Positions 55,092 to 63,984 of a stretch of DNA of 64,000 nt are shown here, one piece after another. The position numbers were made by a program, and so were the translations under genes. The notes beneath the pieces are model-generated. The model was not told where the DNA came from. It did not search any database and worked only from the letters and a program-made list of their open reading frames with translations. How positions within the stretch are numbered: the first letter of the stretch is position 1; each line of letters opens with the position of its first letter. The stretch lies in contig NZ_JAHRED010000002.1 of the NCBI RefSeq assembly GCF_019084045.1, forward strand, positions 372,001 through 436,000. Direction: 5' to 3'. The DNA comes from Paeniglutamicibacter quisquiliarum (GTDB lineage: Bacteria > Actinomycetota > Actinomycetes > Actinomycetales > Micrococcaceae).

Positions 55092-55160
55092 CTGGTGCTC
55101 CCTGGGATTGGTTCTTGTCGCCGTTCGCCCGGCCGGACACAGAAGCCCCTCCAGGGGGCA

Positions 55161-55257
55161 CAAAAATGGCCGTCCTTGCGAACGGCCTGGTGTGAATCAC
55201 GAAACGCGGCTGTTCCTAGGGGGAACGCCACCACGCAAGACTCCGTGTATTGATCAT
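55161..55257 (-). promoter_or_regulatory. Ribosome-mediated transcription attenuator of trpS
   Basis: On the minus strand, the leader peptide with Trp-Trp is followed by three competing hairpins. GTTCC/GGAAC overlaps the leader stop. Antiterminator: GAACAGCC (55208..55215) pairs with GGCCGTTC at 7 of 8 positions. Terminator: GGCCGT (55182..55187) pairs with ACGGCC (55168..55173), then ATTTTTG. Stalling at Trp codons would favour the antiterminator. TAGGAT (55264..55269) is the likely -10, placing the start at the leader ATG. Confidence 0.88.
55216..55257 (-). CDS. Leader peptide of the trpS attenuator (MINTRSLAWWRSP)
   Basis: Thirteen codons with two adjacent TGG codons at positions 9-10. 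ATG 55257 lies six bases after the putative -10 TAGGAT, so the leader is itself leaderless; the stop is TAG 55216. Its only role should be to sense charged tRNA-Trp. It was too short to appear as a normal open frame. Confidence 0.85.
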   Translation of the reverse strand: MINTRSLAWWRSP

Positions 55258-55386
55258 GGACCAATCCTAAGCCCGCGACGCGGCGGTCCCGTTCGGTGCG
55301 TGCCGATCCGGCCGGGAAGTGCCGTTGGTCGCATGCGCCGAACGGTTATCCGCCCGCCGGTGGCGGCCGGTAGACTTGATGGCGAC

Positions 55387-56901
55387 ATGACTGAGAATTA
55401 TTCTGCGGCCGATGCGGCCGGCAACGACGAAATCTTTACCGACGCCGAGCTCCAGGCGGCGCTCAAGGTGCTGGGCCAGGTGCACCGCCTGGACGCCGAG
55501 GACGAGCGCCACGTTGCCGTGCGCCGGGCCACGGGAAAGATGTTCAAGGCTGCCAAGCGGCACCGCAAGAACGAGAAGCGCTCGGCCATCAACGCCGCGG
55601 ACCGCGCGGTCGTTGAACGCACCGCCACCGGCTCCCCGCAGCGCCTGGACGACGAGACCCTCGGCCTTGACCTGAGCACTTCGACCGAGGAGCACACCGC
55701 CGGGGAGTACATCAAGCCGCGCGGCTGCTATATCTGCAAGCAGCGCTACACCACGGTCGACGCCTTCCACCACTACCTGTGCCCGGAGTGCGCCGCCGCC
55801 GGGCGCGAACGCCGCGACGCCCGCGCCGACTTGACCGGCAAGCGCGCGCTGCTCACCGGGGGACGCGCCAAGATCGGCATGCACATCGCGCTGCGGCTGC
55901 TGCGCGACGGCGCCCACACCACCATCACCACGCGCTTCCCGCGCGACGCGGCCCGCCGCTTTGCAGCGCTGGAGGACTCCGCCGACTGGATCCACCGCCT
56001 GCGCATCGTCGGCATCGACCTGCGCGATCCCTCCCAGGTGATCTCGCTGGCCGATCGCGTCGCCGCCGAGGGCCCGCTGGACATCTTGATCAACAACGCC
56101 GCGCAGACCGTGCGCCGCACCTCGAACTCCTACCTGCACCTGGTCGAGTCCGAGTCCCAGCCGCTTCCTGCCGAGCTCGAATACTCGGCCGGCGGCCCGG
56201 AGGTCTGGGGCGAGGCCAATCCCCCCTCCGAGCACCCGCGCGCGCTGGCCAGCGCCTTCCGGCTGGAGGACTCGGCGCTGCTGGTCCCCGCCACCCCCAC
56301 CACCTACGACGCGCAAGCCGTGGCCGACCTGGCGATGACCGCGGGCTCCGCCTCGCTGGAGCGGATTGCCGCCGGCACCGCGATCGACGCCGGCGGGCTG
56401 GTGCCCGACGTGGTCACCGAGAACTCCTGGACGCAGATCCTGGGCGACGTGGACGCACTGGAAATGCTCGAGGTGCAGCTGTGCAACGTCACCGCGCCCT
56501 TCCTGCTGGCCTCGCGCCTGCGCCCGGCGCTGGCCGCGTCCGATGCGCACCGCAAGTACATCGTGAACGTCTCCGCCATGGAGGGCCAGTTCTCCCGCCG
56601 CTACAAGGGCGCCGGGCACCCGCACACCAACATGGCCAAGGCCTCGCTGAACATGCTCACGCGCACCAGCGCCGAGGAAATGCTGCAGACGGACCGGATC
56701 CTGATGTCCGCGGTGGACACCGGATGGATCACCGACGAGCGTCCACACGACTCCAAGGTCCGCATGGTCGCCGAGGGCTGGCACGCGCCGCTTGACCTGA
56801 TCGACGGCGCGGCCCGGGTCTACCAGCCGATCGTCGACGGGGAACGCGGCATCGACCTCTACGGCTGCTTCCTGAAGGACTACGAGCCCTCCCCCTGGTA
56901 G
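55387..56901 (+). CDS. Atypical SDR protein with an N-terminal Cys4 module
   Basis: The 504-residue protein has an N-terminal helical region (about 15-75), a Cys4 cluster (CYICKQRYTTVDAFHHYLCPEC, about 117-138) that looks like a zinc ribbon, and an SDR domain. The cofactor loop is TGGRAKIGMHIALRL and NNAAQT follows, but where YxxxK is expected the sequence reads GHPHTNMAKASLN, so the catalytic Tyr is replaced. An insertion of about 100 residues interrupts the fold. Cytoplasmic; substrate unknown. TAGACT about ten bases upstream is a likely -10, giving a very short leader. Divergent from the trpS leader. Confidence 0.7.
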   Translation: MTENYSAADAAGNDEIFTDAELQAALKVLGQVHRLDAEDERHVAVRRATGKMFKAAKRHRKNEKRSAINAADRAVVERTATGSPQRLDDETLGLDLSTSTEEHTAGEYIKPRGCYICKQRYTTVDAFHHYLCPECAAAGRERRDARADLTGKRALLTGGRAKIGMHIALRLLRDGAHTTITTRFPRDAARRFAALEDSADWIHRLRIVGIDLRDPSQVISLADRVAAEGPLDILINNAAQTVRRTSNSYLHLVESESQPLPAELEYSAGGPEVWGEANPPSEHPRALASAFRLEDSALLVPATPTTYDAQAVADLAMTAGSASLERIAAGTAIDAGGLVPDVVTENSWTQILGDVDALEMLEVQLCNVTAPFLLASRLRPALAASDAHRKYIVNVSAMEGQFSRRYKGAGHPHTNMAKASLNMLTRTSAEEMLQTDRILMSAVDTGWITDERPHDSKVRMVAEGWHAPLDLIDGAARVYQPIVDGERGIDLYGCFLKDYEPSPW

Positions 56902-56943
56902 GAACTGCGCCTGCGCCGCCCTGCCCGGCGCTTCCGGAGCGGC

Positions 56944-57426
56944 TCAGCTGCCCTCGCCGGCCGCGGTGACGCGCCCGGTGCCGCCATCCACGGTGACCCG
57001 GTCCCCGTCGGCCAGCAGGCTGGTGCCGGTACGGGTGCTCATCACCGCGGGGATGCCGTATTCGCGGGCCACGATGGCGGTGTGCGAGCCCATGCCGCCG
57101 GTGTCGACCACCACGGCGGCCGCCCGCTGGAACAGCGGCGTCCAGGTCGGATTCGTGTAGGGGCAGACCATGATCTCCCCGGCGCGGAGCTCCCCGAAGC
57201 CTTCGGGCCCCATGATCACGCGCACCGTTCCCGTGGCGGTGCCCCGGCTGGCCGGCGTGCCGGTCAGCAATGCGCTGCCGTCCGAGGCACGCGGGGCGAA
57301 GGCTGCATCCAGGTCCAGCAGCGGGACGCCTGCGAGCCCGTCGCGCTTGGCGGCCCGGGCACGCACGATGCCGCGTGCGACAGCTGCAGCTGGGCCGGCG
57401 CAGGGATTGTCAAATGCTCGTTTCAT
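56944..57426 (-). CDS. Stand-alone PEP-utilising mobile (phosphohistidine) domain protein
   Basis: The 160-residue protein has only the swivelling domain of PEP synthase/PPDK-type enzymes. The phospho-His region is GGMGSHTAIVAREYGIPAV, with Thr and His in order, after LLTGTPASRGTATGTVRVI. ATP-grasp and PEP-binding TIM domains are absent. It may be a remnant of a rifampin-phosphotransferase-like or PpsA-like gene, or may work as a phosphocarrier with a partner elsewhere. ATG 57426 was used; its start is 23 bases from the divergent pepN. Confidence 0.7.
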   Translation of the reverse strand: MKRAFDNPCAGPAAAVARGIVRARAAKRDGLAGVPLLDLDAAFAPRASDGSALLTGTPASRGTATGTVRVIMGPEGFGELRAGEIMVCPYTNPTWTPLFQRAAAVVVDTGGMGSHTAIVAREYGIPAVMSTRTGTSLLADGDRVTVDGGTGRVTAAGEGS

Positions 57427-57449
57427 GTTTGAATGGTCTGGTGGATCAC

Positions 57450-60089
57450 ATGCGCAGAAACCCGGGCCCGAACGAAAACCTCTCACGCGACGAGGCCGCC
57501 TGGCGCGCCGCCACCCTTCAGGTGGTTTCCTGCGAGGTGGACCTGGACCTTTCGCAGGCGCAGGACCCCGCGGTGACCGGGTACCGTTCCGTCACCACGC
57601 TGGCCTTCAGGGCCACCGGCACCACCGGCACGTTCATCGACTTCATCCACGAATCCATCGGGTCGATCACGCTCAACGGCTCCCCGGTCGACCCCGCAGA
57701 CGCGGTCGCCGGCTCGCGCATCTACCTGACCGGGCTCACCGAGGGCGACGGTGCAGTGAACACCGTGGTCATCGACGGTTACGCGAAATACTCGCGCAGC
57801 GGCGAGGGCCTGCACCGCTACGTCGATCCGGCCGATGGCCAGACCTATTGCTACACGCAGTTCGAACCGGCCGACGCCCGCCGGGTCTACGCAAATTTCG
57901 AGCAGCCGGACCTGAAGGCGCCGTTCACCTTCAGCGTGCGCGCCCCGCAGGACTGGCACGTGGCCTCCAACCAGTCAGCGGCCCGGGTTGACCACCACGG
58001 CGACGGAACCGCCACCACGCGCTTCGCCCCCACACTGCCGATCTCCACCTACATCACCACGGTGCTCGCCGGGCCCTATTTCGTGGCCACCGACACCTAC
58101 ACCCGCGCCCTGCCCGACGGGACCGAGCTGGTGATTCCGCTCAATGCCACCTGCCGCGCCTCCCTGGCCGGGCACTTCGACGCGGAGAACATCCTGGCAC
58201 TGACCCGGGCCGGGCTTGACTACTTCCACGAGCTCTTCGACTACCCCTACCCGTGGGGCAAGTACGACTCGGCGTTCGTGCCCGAATACAACCTCGGCGC
58301 CATGGAAAACCCCGGCCTGGTCACCTTCACCGAGCACTACGTCTTCACCTCGCGCGCCACCGAGGCCCAGCACGAGGCCCGCGCCAACACCATCATGCAC
58401 GAGATGGTGCACATGTGGTTCGGCGACCTGGTGACCATGGCCTGGTGGGACGACCTGTGGCTCAAGGAGTCCTTCGCCGACTACATCGGCACGCTGGCCA
58501 ACGCCGAGGCCACCGGGTTCGACACCGCCTGGGTTGCCTTCGCCAACCGCCGCAAGGGGTGGGCCTACGTGGCCGACCAGCTGCCCACCACCCACCCGAT
58601 CGTCGCGGACATCACCGACCTGGAGGCCGCCAAACAGAACTTCGACGGCATCACCTACGCCAAGGGCGCCTCGGTGCTCAAGCAGCTCGCCGCCTACGTG
58701 GGCGCCGAGGCCTTCCGCGACGCGTCCCGCGCCTACTTCCGCACCCACGAATACGCGAACACCACGCTGGCCGACTTCCTCGACGCGCTGGGCACGGCCT
58801 CGGGCAGGGACATGGGCTCCTGGGCCGACGCCTGGCTGAAGACCGCCGGCGTCCCGCGCCTGGGCGTGGAGCTCTCGCTCACCGATGCGAAGATCACCGC
58901 CGCGACGCTCACGCAGGCGGGAACCGACCCGAGAACCGGAACGGGCATCACCCACCCGCACGTGCTCAACGTCGGGCTGTTCAACGTGGTCGACGGGACG
59001 CTGGCCCGCACCGCTTCACACCGCGTGGAGCTGGCCGGAAGCTCCGTGCAGCTCCCCTTCCTGCTCGGGGAAGCCCGCCCCGACCTGATCCTGCCCAACG
59101 ACGGCGACGACACCTACGCGATGGTGGATTTCGACGAGGTTTCGCTGGCGACGCTGCTGGCGCACCTGGGCACGCTCTCCGATCCGCTGGCCCGCGCGAC
59201 CTGCTGGGCGGCGCTGTGGAACATGGTCCGCGACGCGAAGCTGCCGGCCCCCGAATTCCTGGAGGCGGTGCGCGCGCACGCCGAATCGGTGACCGAGGTC
59301 GGGGTCTTCGCGCAGCTGCTCGCCCAGGCCACGACCGCCGTCAACCGCTACCTTCCCCCGGCGCTGCGCGATGCCGAACGCGCCGCCCTGGCCGAGGCGC
59401 TCACCGACTGGCTGGGCCGGGCGGAACCCGGCGGCGACAAGCAGGTTGCCGCCGCGCGCGCCCTGGCCGTGCTGGCCCGCGGCCGGGTCGCCGGGGAGCT
59501 GGTCGACTCCCTGCTGGCCGGCGGGCAGCCCTTCGACGGGCTGGAGCTGGACGAGGACCTGCGCTGGGCGCTGTGGCAGGCCAAGGCCGCCTCCGGCACC
59601 CTCGATGCGGCGGCGCTGGCCCGGCTCGAGGCCGACGCCGCGGCACACCCCTCGGCGGTGGCAGTCTCCGGCCGGCTGCTGGCCCTGGCCGCACGACCGG
59701 ATGCCGCCGTGAAGAAGGCGGCGTTCACCGCCGTGCTCACCGGACGCGATGCCGACGGTTCGGCCCTGTCCAACGAGGCCGTCTCCGCCACCGCGGCAGG
59801 TTTCCTGCTCGGCACCCACAAACTGCTCGACGGGCACTACTCCGAGTACTGGCCGGCACTCGAGGCCATCTGGGAATCGATGAGCATCGGCATGGCCACC
59901 CGCGTCATCTCGGGGCTCTTCCCCGCGGCCCAGGACCTCGGCGAGGAACCCGTCCACCCGGTCATGGCCCGGGTCGATTCCTGGCTCCTGGAGCACCCGG
60001 ACGCCCCCGCGGCGCTGCGCCGGATCCTGCTCGAGGAACGCGACTACCTTTCCCGCTCACTGGCCGCCCAGCGCCTCAGCGCCGGCTAG
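57450..60089 (+). CDS. pepN: Aminopeptidase N (M1 family)
   Basis: The 879-residue zinc aminopeptidase has GAMENPGLVTFTE (exopeptidase motif, about residue 290), the zinc site HEMVHMWFGDLVTMAWWDDLWLKESFADY (HExxH-x18-E) and a C-terminal ERAP1-like helical domain rich in Ala. It trims N-terminal residues in the cytoplasm and can process peptides left by the proteasome. ATG 57450 and GTG 57441 are both possible. Confidence 0.93.
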   Translation: MRRNPGPNENLSRDEAAWRAATLQVVSCEVDLDLSQAQDPAVTGYRSVTTLAFRATGTTGTFIDFIHESIGSITLNGSPVDPADAVAGSRIYLTGLTEGDGAVNTVVIDGYAKYSRSGEGLHRYVDPADGQTYCYTQFEPADARRVYANFEQPDLKAPFTFSVRAPQDWHVASNQSAARVDHHGDGTATTRFAPTLPISTYITTVLAGPYFVATDTYTRALPDGTELVIPLNATCRASLAGHFDAENILALTRAGLDYFHELFDYPYPWGKYDSAFVPEYNLGAMENPGLVTFTEHYVFTSRATEAQHEARANTIMHEMVHMWFGDLVTMAWWDDLWLKESFADYIGTLANAEATGFDTAWVAFANRRKGWAYVADQLPTTHPIVADITDLEAAKQNFDGITYAKGASVLKQLAAYVGAEAFRDASRAYFRTHEYANTTLADFLDALGTASGRDMGSWADAWLKTAGVPRLGVELSLTDAKITAATLTQAGTDPRTGTGITHPHVLNVGLFNVVDGTLARTASHRVELAGSSVQLPFLLGEARPDLILPNDGDDTYAMVDFDEVSLATLLAHLGTLSDPLARATCWAALWNMVRDAKLPAPEFLEAVRAHAESVTEVGVFAQLLAQATTAVNRYLPPALRDAERAALAEALTDWLGRAEPGGDKQVAAARALAVLARGRVAGELVDSLLAGGQPFDGLELDEDLRWALWQAKAASGTLDAAALARLEADAAAHPSAVAVSGRLLALAARPDAAVKKAAFTAVLTGRDADGSALSNEAVSATAAGFLLGTHKLLDGHYSEYWPALEAIWESMSIGMATRVISGLFPAAQDLGEEPVHPVMARVDSWLLEHPDAPAALRRILLEERDYLSRSLAAQRLSAG

Positions 60090-60194
60090 CGAGCCGGTGC
60101 CGAAGCTGGCGACTTGGCCAGGTTCGGCCGGCCACGAATTCACGCGTGGCCCCGGCCTCGCCGGAAACGCGCAGGCGGGCCCGGCGGCGCGGGG

Positions 60195-60626
60195 TCATCG
60201 GATGCAGAACTCGTTGCCCTCTGGATCGGCCAGCGTGTACCAGGCGAAGGGGCCCTGTGCGGCCGCATGCAGGAATGTCGCACCACGTTCCACAAGCCTG
60301 TCGCGCACCTCGTCGCGGTCCCCCAGATTCAGGTCAAGGTGCAGGCGGTTCTTCACGGTCTTGGGCAGGTGAACCAGCTGAAAGAGGATCCGCTGGCGCT
60401 GCTGCTTGCCAAGCTGGTCCAGCGGGCAGATTCCCGCCCCGCTCCTCCAGGCCAGCTCGCCGTCGAAGATCAGGGTCTCGTCCTCGCTGGCGTGCCCCTC
60501 GTCGATCATCTTCTGGATGAAGTCCGGGTCGCTGGGTTCCACCGTCCAGCCGAGGGTTTCCGCCCACCACACCGCCTGCCTGTGGGGGTTGATGCTGTCG
60601 ATGGTGATCTGCAGTGGGTGGTCCAT
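60195..60626 (-). CDS. Glyoxalase/VOC-superfamily protein
   Basis: The 143-residue protein has the VOC fold: LQITIDSINPHRQAVWWAETLGWTVE at the start and the second strand set NRLHLDLNLGDRDEVRDRLVERGATFLHAA..WYTLADPEGNEFCI at the end. It belongs to the glyoxalase-like group whose ligand is not obvious. ATG 60626 lies close behind CATAAC, so the mRNA may be leaderless. It is on the opposite strand to its neighbours. Confidence 0.78.
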   Translation of the reverse strand: MDHPLQITIDSINPHRQAVWWAETLGWTVEPSDPDFIQKMIDEGHASEDETLIFDGELAWRSGAGICPLDQLGKQQRQRILFQLVHLPKTVKNRLHLDLNLGDRDEVRDRLVERGATFLHAAAQGPFAWYTLADPEGNEFCIR

Positions 60627-60873
60627 GACCACACGTTATGCCGCCGAACCGCCCGATTCAAGGGCCCGTGCCCAACGTGGCGCGCTTCGGGGCGACAGGG
60701 CGTGCCGAAGGTGGCGTGGAACCGGTCGCTGCGACCCCTTCCTCGCCACCGTGCCGCGGGGCCATGTCCACCGTGCCCATTGCCTCCCATGCCCGCCGGC
60801 CGTACTCTGGGCCGTGGAATGGCGGCGCGGCAATGCGCCGGCCTGCCGACACGGCCCTGAAAGCGAGCAAACC

Positions 60874-61536
60874 ATGTCACGGGTGAGGGTCCACAACTTC
60901 AGCCTCTCGATCGACGGCTACGGCGCCGGCCCCGGGCAGGGACTCGCGGAGCCGCTCGGCGCGGGCGGCGAGGAGCTGCACGGGTGGATCTTCCCCACCG
61001 CCTACTGGCACGAGCGGAGCGGGGAGCCCGGCGGGAGCACCGGGCGGGACGACGCGTGGCTGCGGGCCGGGGACGAGGGCATCGGGGCCACGGTCATGGG
61101 CAGGAACATGTTCGGACCCGTGCGCGGGCCCTGGGAGGCGTGGGATGCCGCGGGCGACGCCGGGCCGTGGCGCGGCTGGTGGGGCGAGCGCCCGCCCTTC
61201 GGGCACGAGGTCTTCGTGCTCACCCACCATGCCCGGGACCCGGAGGTGATGGAGGGCGGCACCACCTTCCACTTCGTCACCGACGGGATCCGTGCGGCGC
61301 TCGAGGCCGCCCGGGGCGCCGCGAACGGAGCGGACATCCGCATCGGCGGGGGCGTGCACACGGTGCGCGAGGCCGTCGCCACGGGGCTGGTGGACGAGCT
61401 GCACGTGGCCATCGCGCCGGTGCTGCTCGGCGGCGGCGAACGGCTCTTCACCGGCAACTGGGCCGAGGACGGCTACCGGCTGGCCGCCTCGGAGCAGGGC
61501 GAAGGGGCCATGCACGTGCGCCTGGCGCGCTCCTGA
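60874..61536 (+). CDS. RibD C-terminal/DHFR-like reductase
   Basis: The 220-residue protein shows the dihydrofolate-reductase-like fold of the RibD_C family: VHNFSLSIDGYGAGPG, GATVMGRNMFGPVRGPW, EVFVLTHHARDPEVMEGGTTFHFVTDGI, DIRIGGGVHTVREAVATGLVDELHVAIAPVLLGGGERLF. It probably reduces an NADPH-dependent substrate, not folate itself. It leads into the following VOC gene. Confidence 0.83.
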   Translation: MSRVRVHNFSLSIDGYGAGPGQGLAEPLGAGGEELHGWIFPTAYWHERSGEPGGSTGRDDAWLRAGDEGIGATVMGRNMFGPVRGPWEAWDAAGDAGPWRGWWGERPPFGHEVFVLTHHARDPEVMEGGTTFHFVTDGIRAALEAARGAANGADIRIGGGVHTVREAVATGLVDELHVAIAPVLLGGGERLFTGNWAEDGYRLAASEQGEGAMHVRLARS

Positions 61537-61592
61537 TCCCCTCTTGCCGCCGGCGCCGGATCGCGCCGGCGACGCAAGCTAATCTGGTTCAC

Positions 61593-62306
61593 ATGTATTT
61601 GGAAAACATCGTTTTCGACGCCGTTGACCCGCGGCGCGTTGGCAGGTTCTGGCAGGAGCTCTTGGGCTGCGTGCAGCTGAGCGACTCCGCGGAGGGATTC
61701 GAAACGCGGCTGGCGATCGACGGCGGCCCGGCCCTTGACCTGTGCTTCCAGCCGGTCCCCGAGGCCCCGCGGGATCCGGTGCGGCTGCACCTGGACCTGC
61801 GCGGCGGGCCCGGGCGGGACGCGGTCGTTGCCGCGGCGCTGGAACTGGGGGCGGTGCGCCTGGACATCGGCCAGGGGGAGGTCCCGTGGGTCGTGCTGGG
61901 CGATCCGGAAGCCAACGCCTTCTGCGTGATGGAGGACCGTGCCGCCTACTCCGACACCGGGCCGATCGCCGCGCTCCCGCTGGACAGCGCCGACCCGGAC
62001 GCCGACGCCGTCTTCTGGTCCTGGCTGACCGGCTGGGCCGCGCTCCCGGCCGATGCCCGCACGCTGCGCCACCCCTCGGGCCGCGGCCCGCTGCTGGTGC
62101 TGTGCCCCGAGCCCGCGGCCAAGGCCGGCGCGAAGAACCGGATGCACCTGGATCTGCGGTTGGAGACGGGCGACGATGCCGACGAGGTCGCCGCCGGCAT
62201 TCTCGCCCGCGGCGGCAGGGAAATGCACCCGGACTGGGGCGAGCTACCCTGGCGCATCTATCAGGACCCCTCGGGCAACGAATTCTGCGTGCTGCCGGCC
62301 GGCTAG
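61593..62306 (+). CDS. Two-domain glyoxalase/VOC protein
   Basis: The 237-residue protein is a duplicated VOC fold. The first half has ENIVFDAVDPRRVGRFWQELLGC and ends with GDPEANAFCVMED; the second has ADAVFWSWLTGWAALPADA and ends with DPSGNEFCVLPAG. Function unknown; resistance or dioxygenase types are possible. TAATCT (61580..61585) stands seven bases before ATG 61593, which suggests a leaderless or very short leader. Confidence 0.75.
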   Translation: MYLENIVFDAVDPRRVGRFWQELLGCVQLSDSAEGFETRLAIDGGPALDLCFQPVPEAPRDPVRLHLDLRGGPGRDAVVAAALELGAVRLDIGQGEVPWVVLGDPEANAFCVMEDRAAYSDTGPIAALPLDSADPDADAVFWSWLTGWAALPADARTLRHPSGRGPLLVLCPEPAAKAGAKNRMHLDLRLETGDDADEVAAGILARGGREMHPDWGELPWRIYQDPSGNEFCVLPAG

Positions 62307-62414
62307 CCTTCACCCTGCCAAGGGGCAACGGCCGGCCCGCCGCCGGTTGGTGATCGGGCGCACATCTGGCATACGGTGGCATGTATCCATGTTCTGCCGT
62401 TCCAAGGAGTGCCC

Positions 62415-63788
62415 ATGAGTGTTTACGCTGTCACCAATCCCGCCACCGGCGTCGTCGAGGCGACCTACCCCACGGCCACCGATGCCGACATCCAGGCGGC
62501 CCTGGGCCTCGCCCACGGCGCCTTCGGGTCCTGGAACACCACGGAGATCGCCGTGCGCGCTGCCCTGCTGAACCGCGTCGCGGACCTCTACGAGGAGCGC
62601 CGCGACGAACTCTCCGCGATCATCACCCGCGAGATGGGCAAGCCGATCTTCCAGTCCGGCAAGGAAATCGACATCACCGTGTCGATCTACCGCTACTACG
62701 CGGCCAACGGGGCGAAGTTCCTGGCCGACGAGGAGCTGGAGGTCGCAGCCGGCGGCACCGCACTGATCCGCAAGGAGGGCGTGGGCGCGCTGCTGGGCAT
62801 CATGCCGTGGAACTTCCCCTACTACCAGGTGGCCCGCTTCGCCGCGCCGAACCTGATGAACGGGAACACCATCCTGCTCAAGCACGCCCCGCAGTGCCCC
62901 GAATCCGCGCTGGCCATGGAGCAGATTTTTGCCGACGCCGGGGCGCCGGAGGGCGCCTACGTGAACATTTTCGCCACCAACGACCAGGTCGCCGGGATCA
63001 TCGCCGATCCCCGCGTGCAGGGCGTCTCGCTTACCGGCTCCGAGCGCGCGGGCTCCGCGGTCGCGGAAATCGCCGGGCGCAACCTGAAGAAGGTCGTCCT
63101 TGAACTCGGCGGCTCCGATCCCTTCCTGGTGCTGGAGGACGCCAACGTGAAGCGTGCGGCCAAGCAGGCGATGGTGGGCCGCTTCGGCAACACCGGCCAG
63201 GCCTGCAACGCCGCCAAGCGCATCATCGTCGACGCATCGGTCTACGACGAGTTCGTCGAAAACTTCACCGGCGCCGTCGCGGGCATCAAGGTCGGGGACC
63301 CGGCACACCCGGAGACCTTCCTCGGCCCGCTGTCCTCCGCCGCGGCCCGGGACGGGCTGGCCGCCCAGGTGCAGGACGCCATCGACAAGGGTGCCACCGT
63401 GCTCGCCGGCGGTGCCGCGCTTCAGGGCGACGGGTCCTTCTTCGCTCCCACGGTGCTGGCCGATGTCACCGAAGACATGCGCGCCTACACCGAGGAGCTC
63501 TTCGGCCCGGTGGCCGTGCTCTACAAGGTCTCCGGCGACGCGGAGGCGGTGGCCCTGGCCAACGCCTCGGCCTACGGCCTGGGGGCCTCAATCCAGACCG
63601 AGGACATGGACCGGGCGCACTCCATCGCCCGGCAGCTGGAGGTCGGCATGGTCTCGATCAACCAGACCAGCGGGTCCGCCGCGGAACTTCCCTTCGGCGG
63701 CGTGAAGCGCTCGGGTGTCGGGCGCGAGCTGGGCAAGTACGGCATGGAGGAATTCGTGAACCGCAAGCTGGTCACCTTCCGCGGCTAG
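62415..63788 (+). CDS. NAD(P)-dependent aldehyde dehydrogenase, succinate-semialdehyde type
   Basis: The 457-residue dehydrogenase has the Glu site VVLELGGSDPFLVLEDA, the catalytic Cys in FGNTGQACNAAKR, and PWNFPYYQVARFAAPNLMNGNTILLKHA for cofactor binding. The short length and the GSDPFLV/GQACNA pattern fit the succinate-semialdehyde dehydrogenase (Sad/GabD1) group. It oxidises an aldehyde to the acid. AAGGAG stands seven bases before ATG 62415. Confidence 0.88.
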   Translation: MSVYAVTNPATGVVEATYPTATDADIQAALGLAHGAFGSWNTTEIAVRAALLNRVADLYEERRDELSAIITREMGKPIFQSGKEIDITVSIYRYYAANGAKFLADEELEVAAGGTALIRKEGVGALLGIMPWNFPYYQVARFAAPNLMNGNTILLKHAPQCPESALAMEQIFADAGAPEGAYVNIFATNDQVAGIIADPRVQGVSLTGSERAGSAVAEIAGRNLKKVVLELGGSDPFLVLEDANVKRAAKQAMVGRFGNTGQACNAAKRIIVDASVYDEFVENFTGAVAGIKVGDPAHPETFLGPLSSAAARDGLAAQVQDAIDKGATVLAGGAALQGDGSFFAPTVLADVTEDMRAYTEELFGPVAVLYKVSGDAEAVALANASAYGLGASIQTEDMDRAHSIARQLEVGMVSINQTSGSAAELPFGGVKRSGVGRELGKYGMEEFVNRKLVTFRG

Positions 63789-63815
63789 CGCCGGTCCCCC
63801 GGCCGGTCCGCGCGT

Positions 63816-63844
63816 GCCCCGGTGTGGCTCCTGCACACCGGGGC
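63816..63844 (+). terminator. Terminator after the aldehyde dehydrogenase gene
   Basis: GCCCCGGTGTG (63816..63826) pairs exactly with CACACCGGGGC (63834..63844) around GCTCCTG. No T run follows, as is common in high-GC actinobacteria. Confidence 0.75.
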
Positions 63845-63915
63845 ATACGGGCCCCGCGCCGCGCGATGCCGGCGGATGTGAGGCAATCGGCAACCGCCAC
63901 ACCGCGCACGGCGGA

Positions 63916-63921
63916 TAGAAT
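63916..63921 (+). promoter_or_regulatory. Likely -10 of the gene at the right edge
   Basis: TAGAAT preceded by GGA lies about 65 bases before the next start codon, in the gap after the terminator. Confidence 0.45.
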
Positions 63922-63984
63922 TGGGGCAGCAAGTACCGCGCCCGAGCTGGCCCGGCGTTGAAACCCCGGCAGGAAAGCACAACC

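Noticed and set aside
55092-55163. Longer TrpRS starting at TTG 55163
   Set aside because: The start would lie in the T run of the attenuator and the added residues are not synthetase-like; TTG 55091 has a proper ribosome site.
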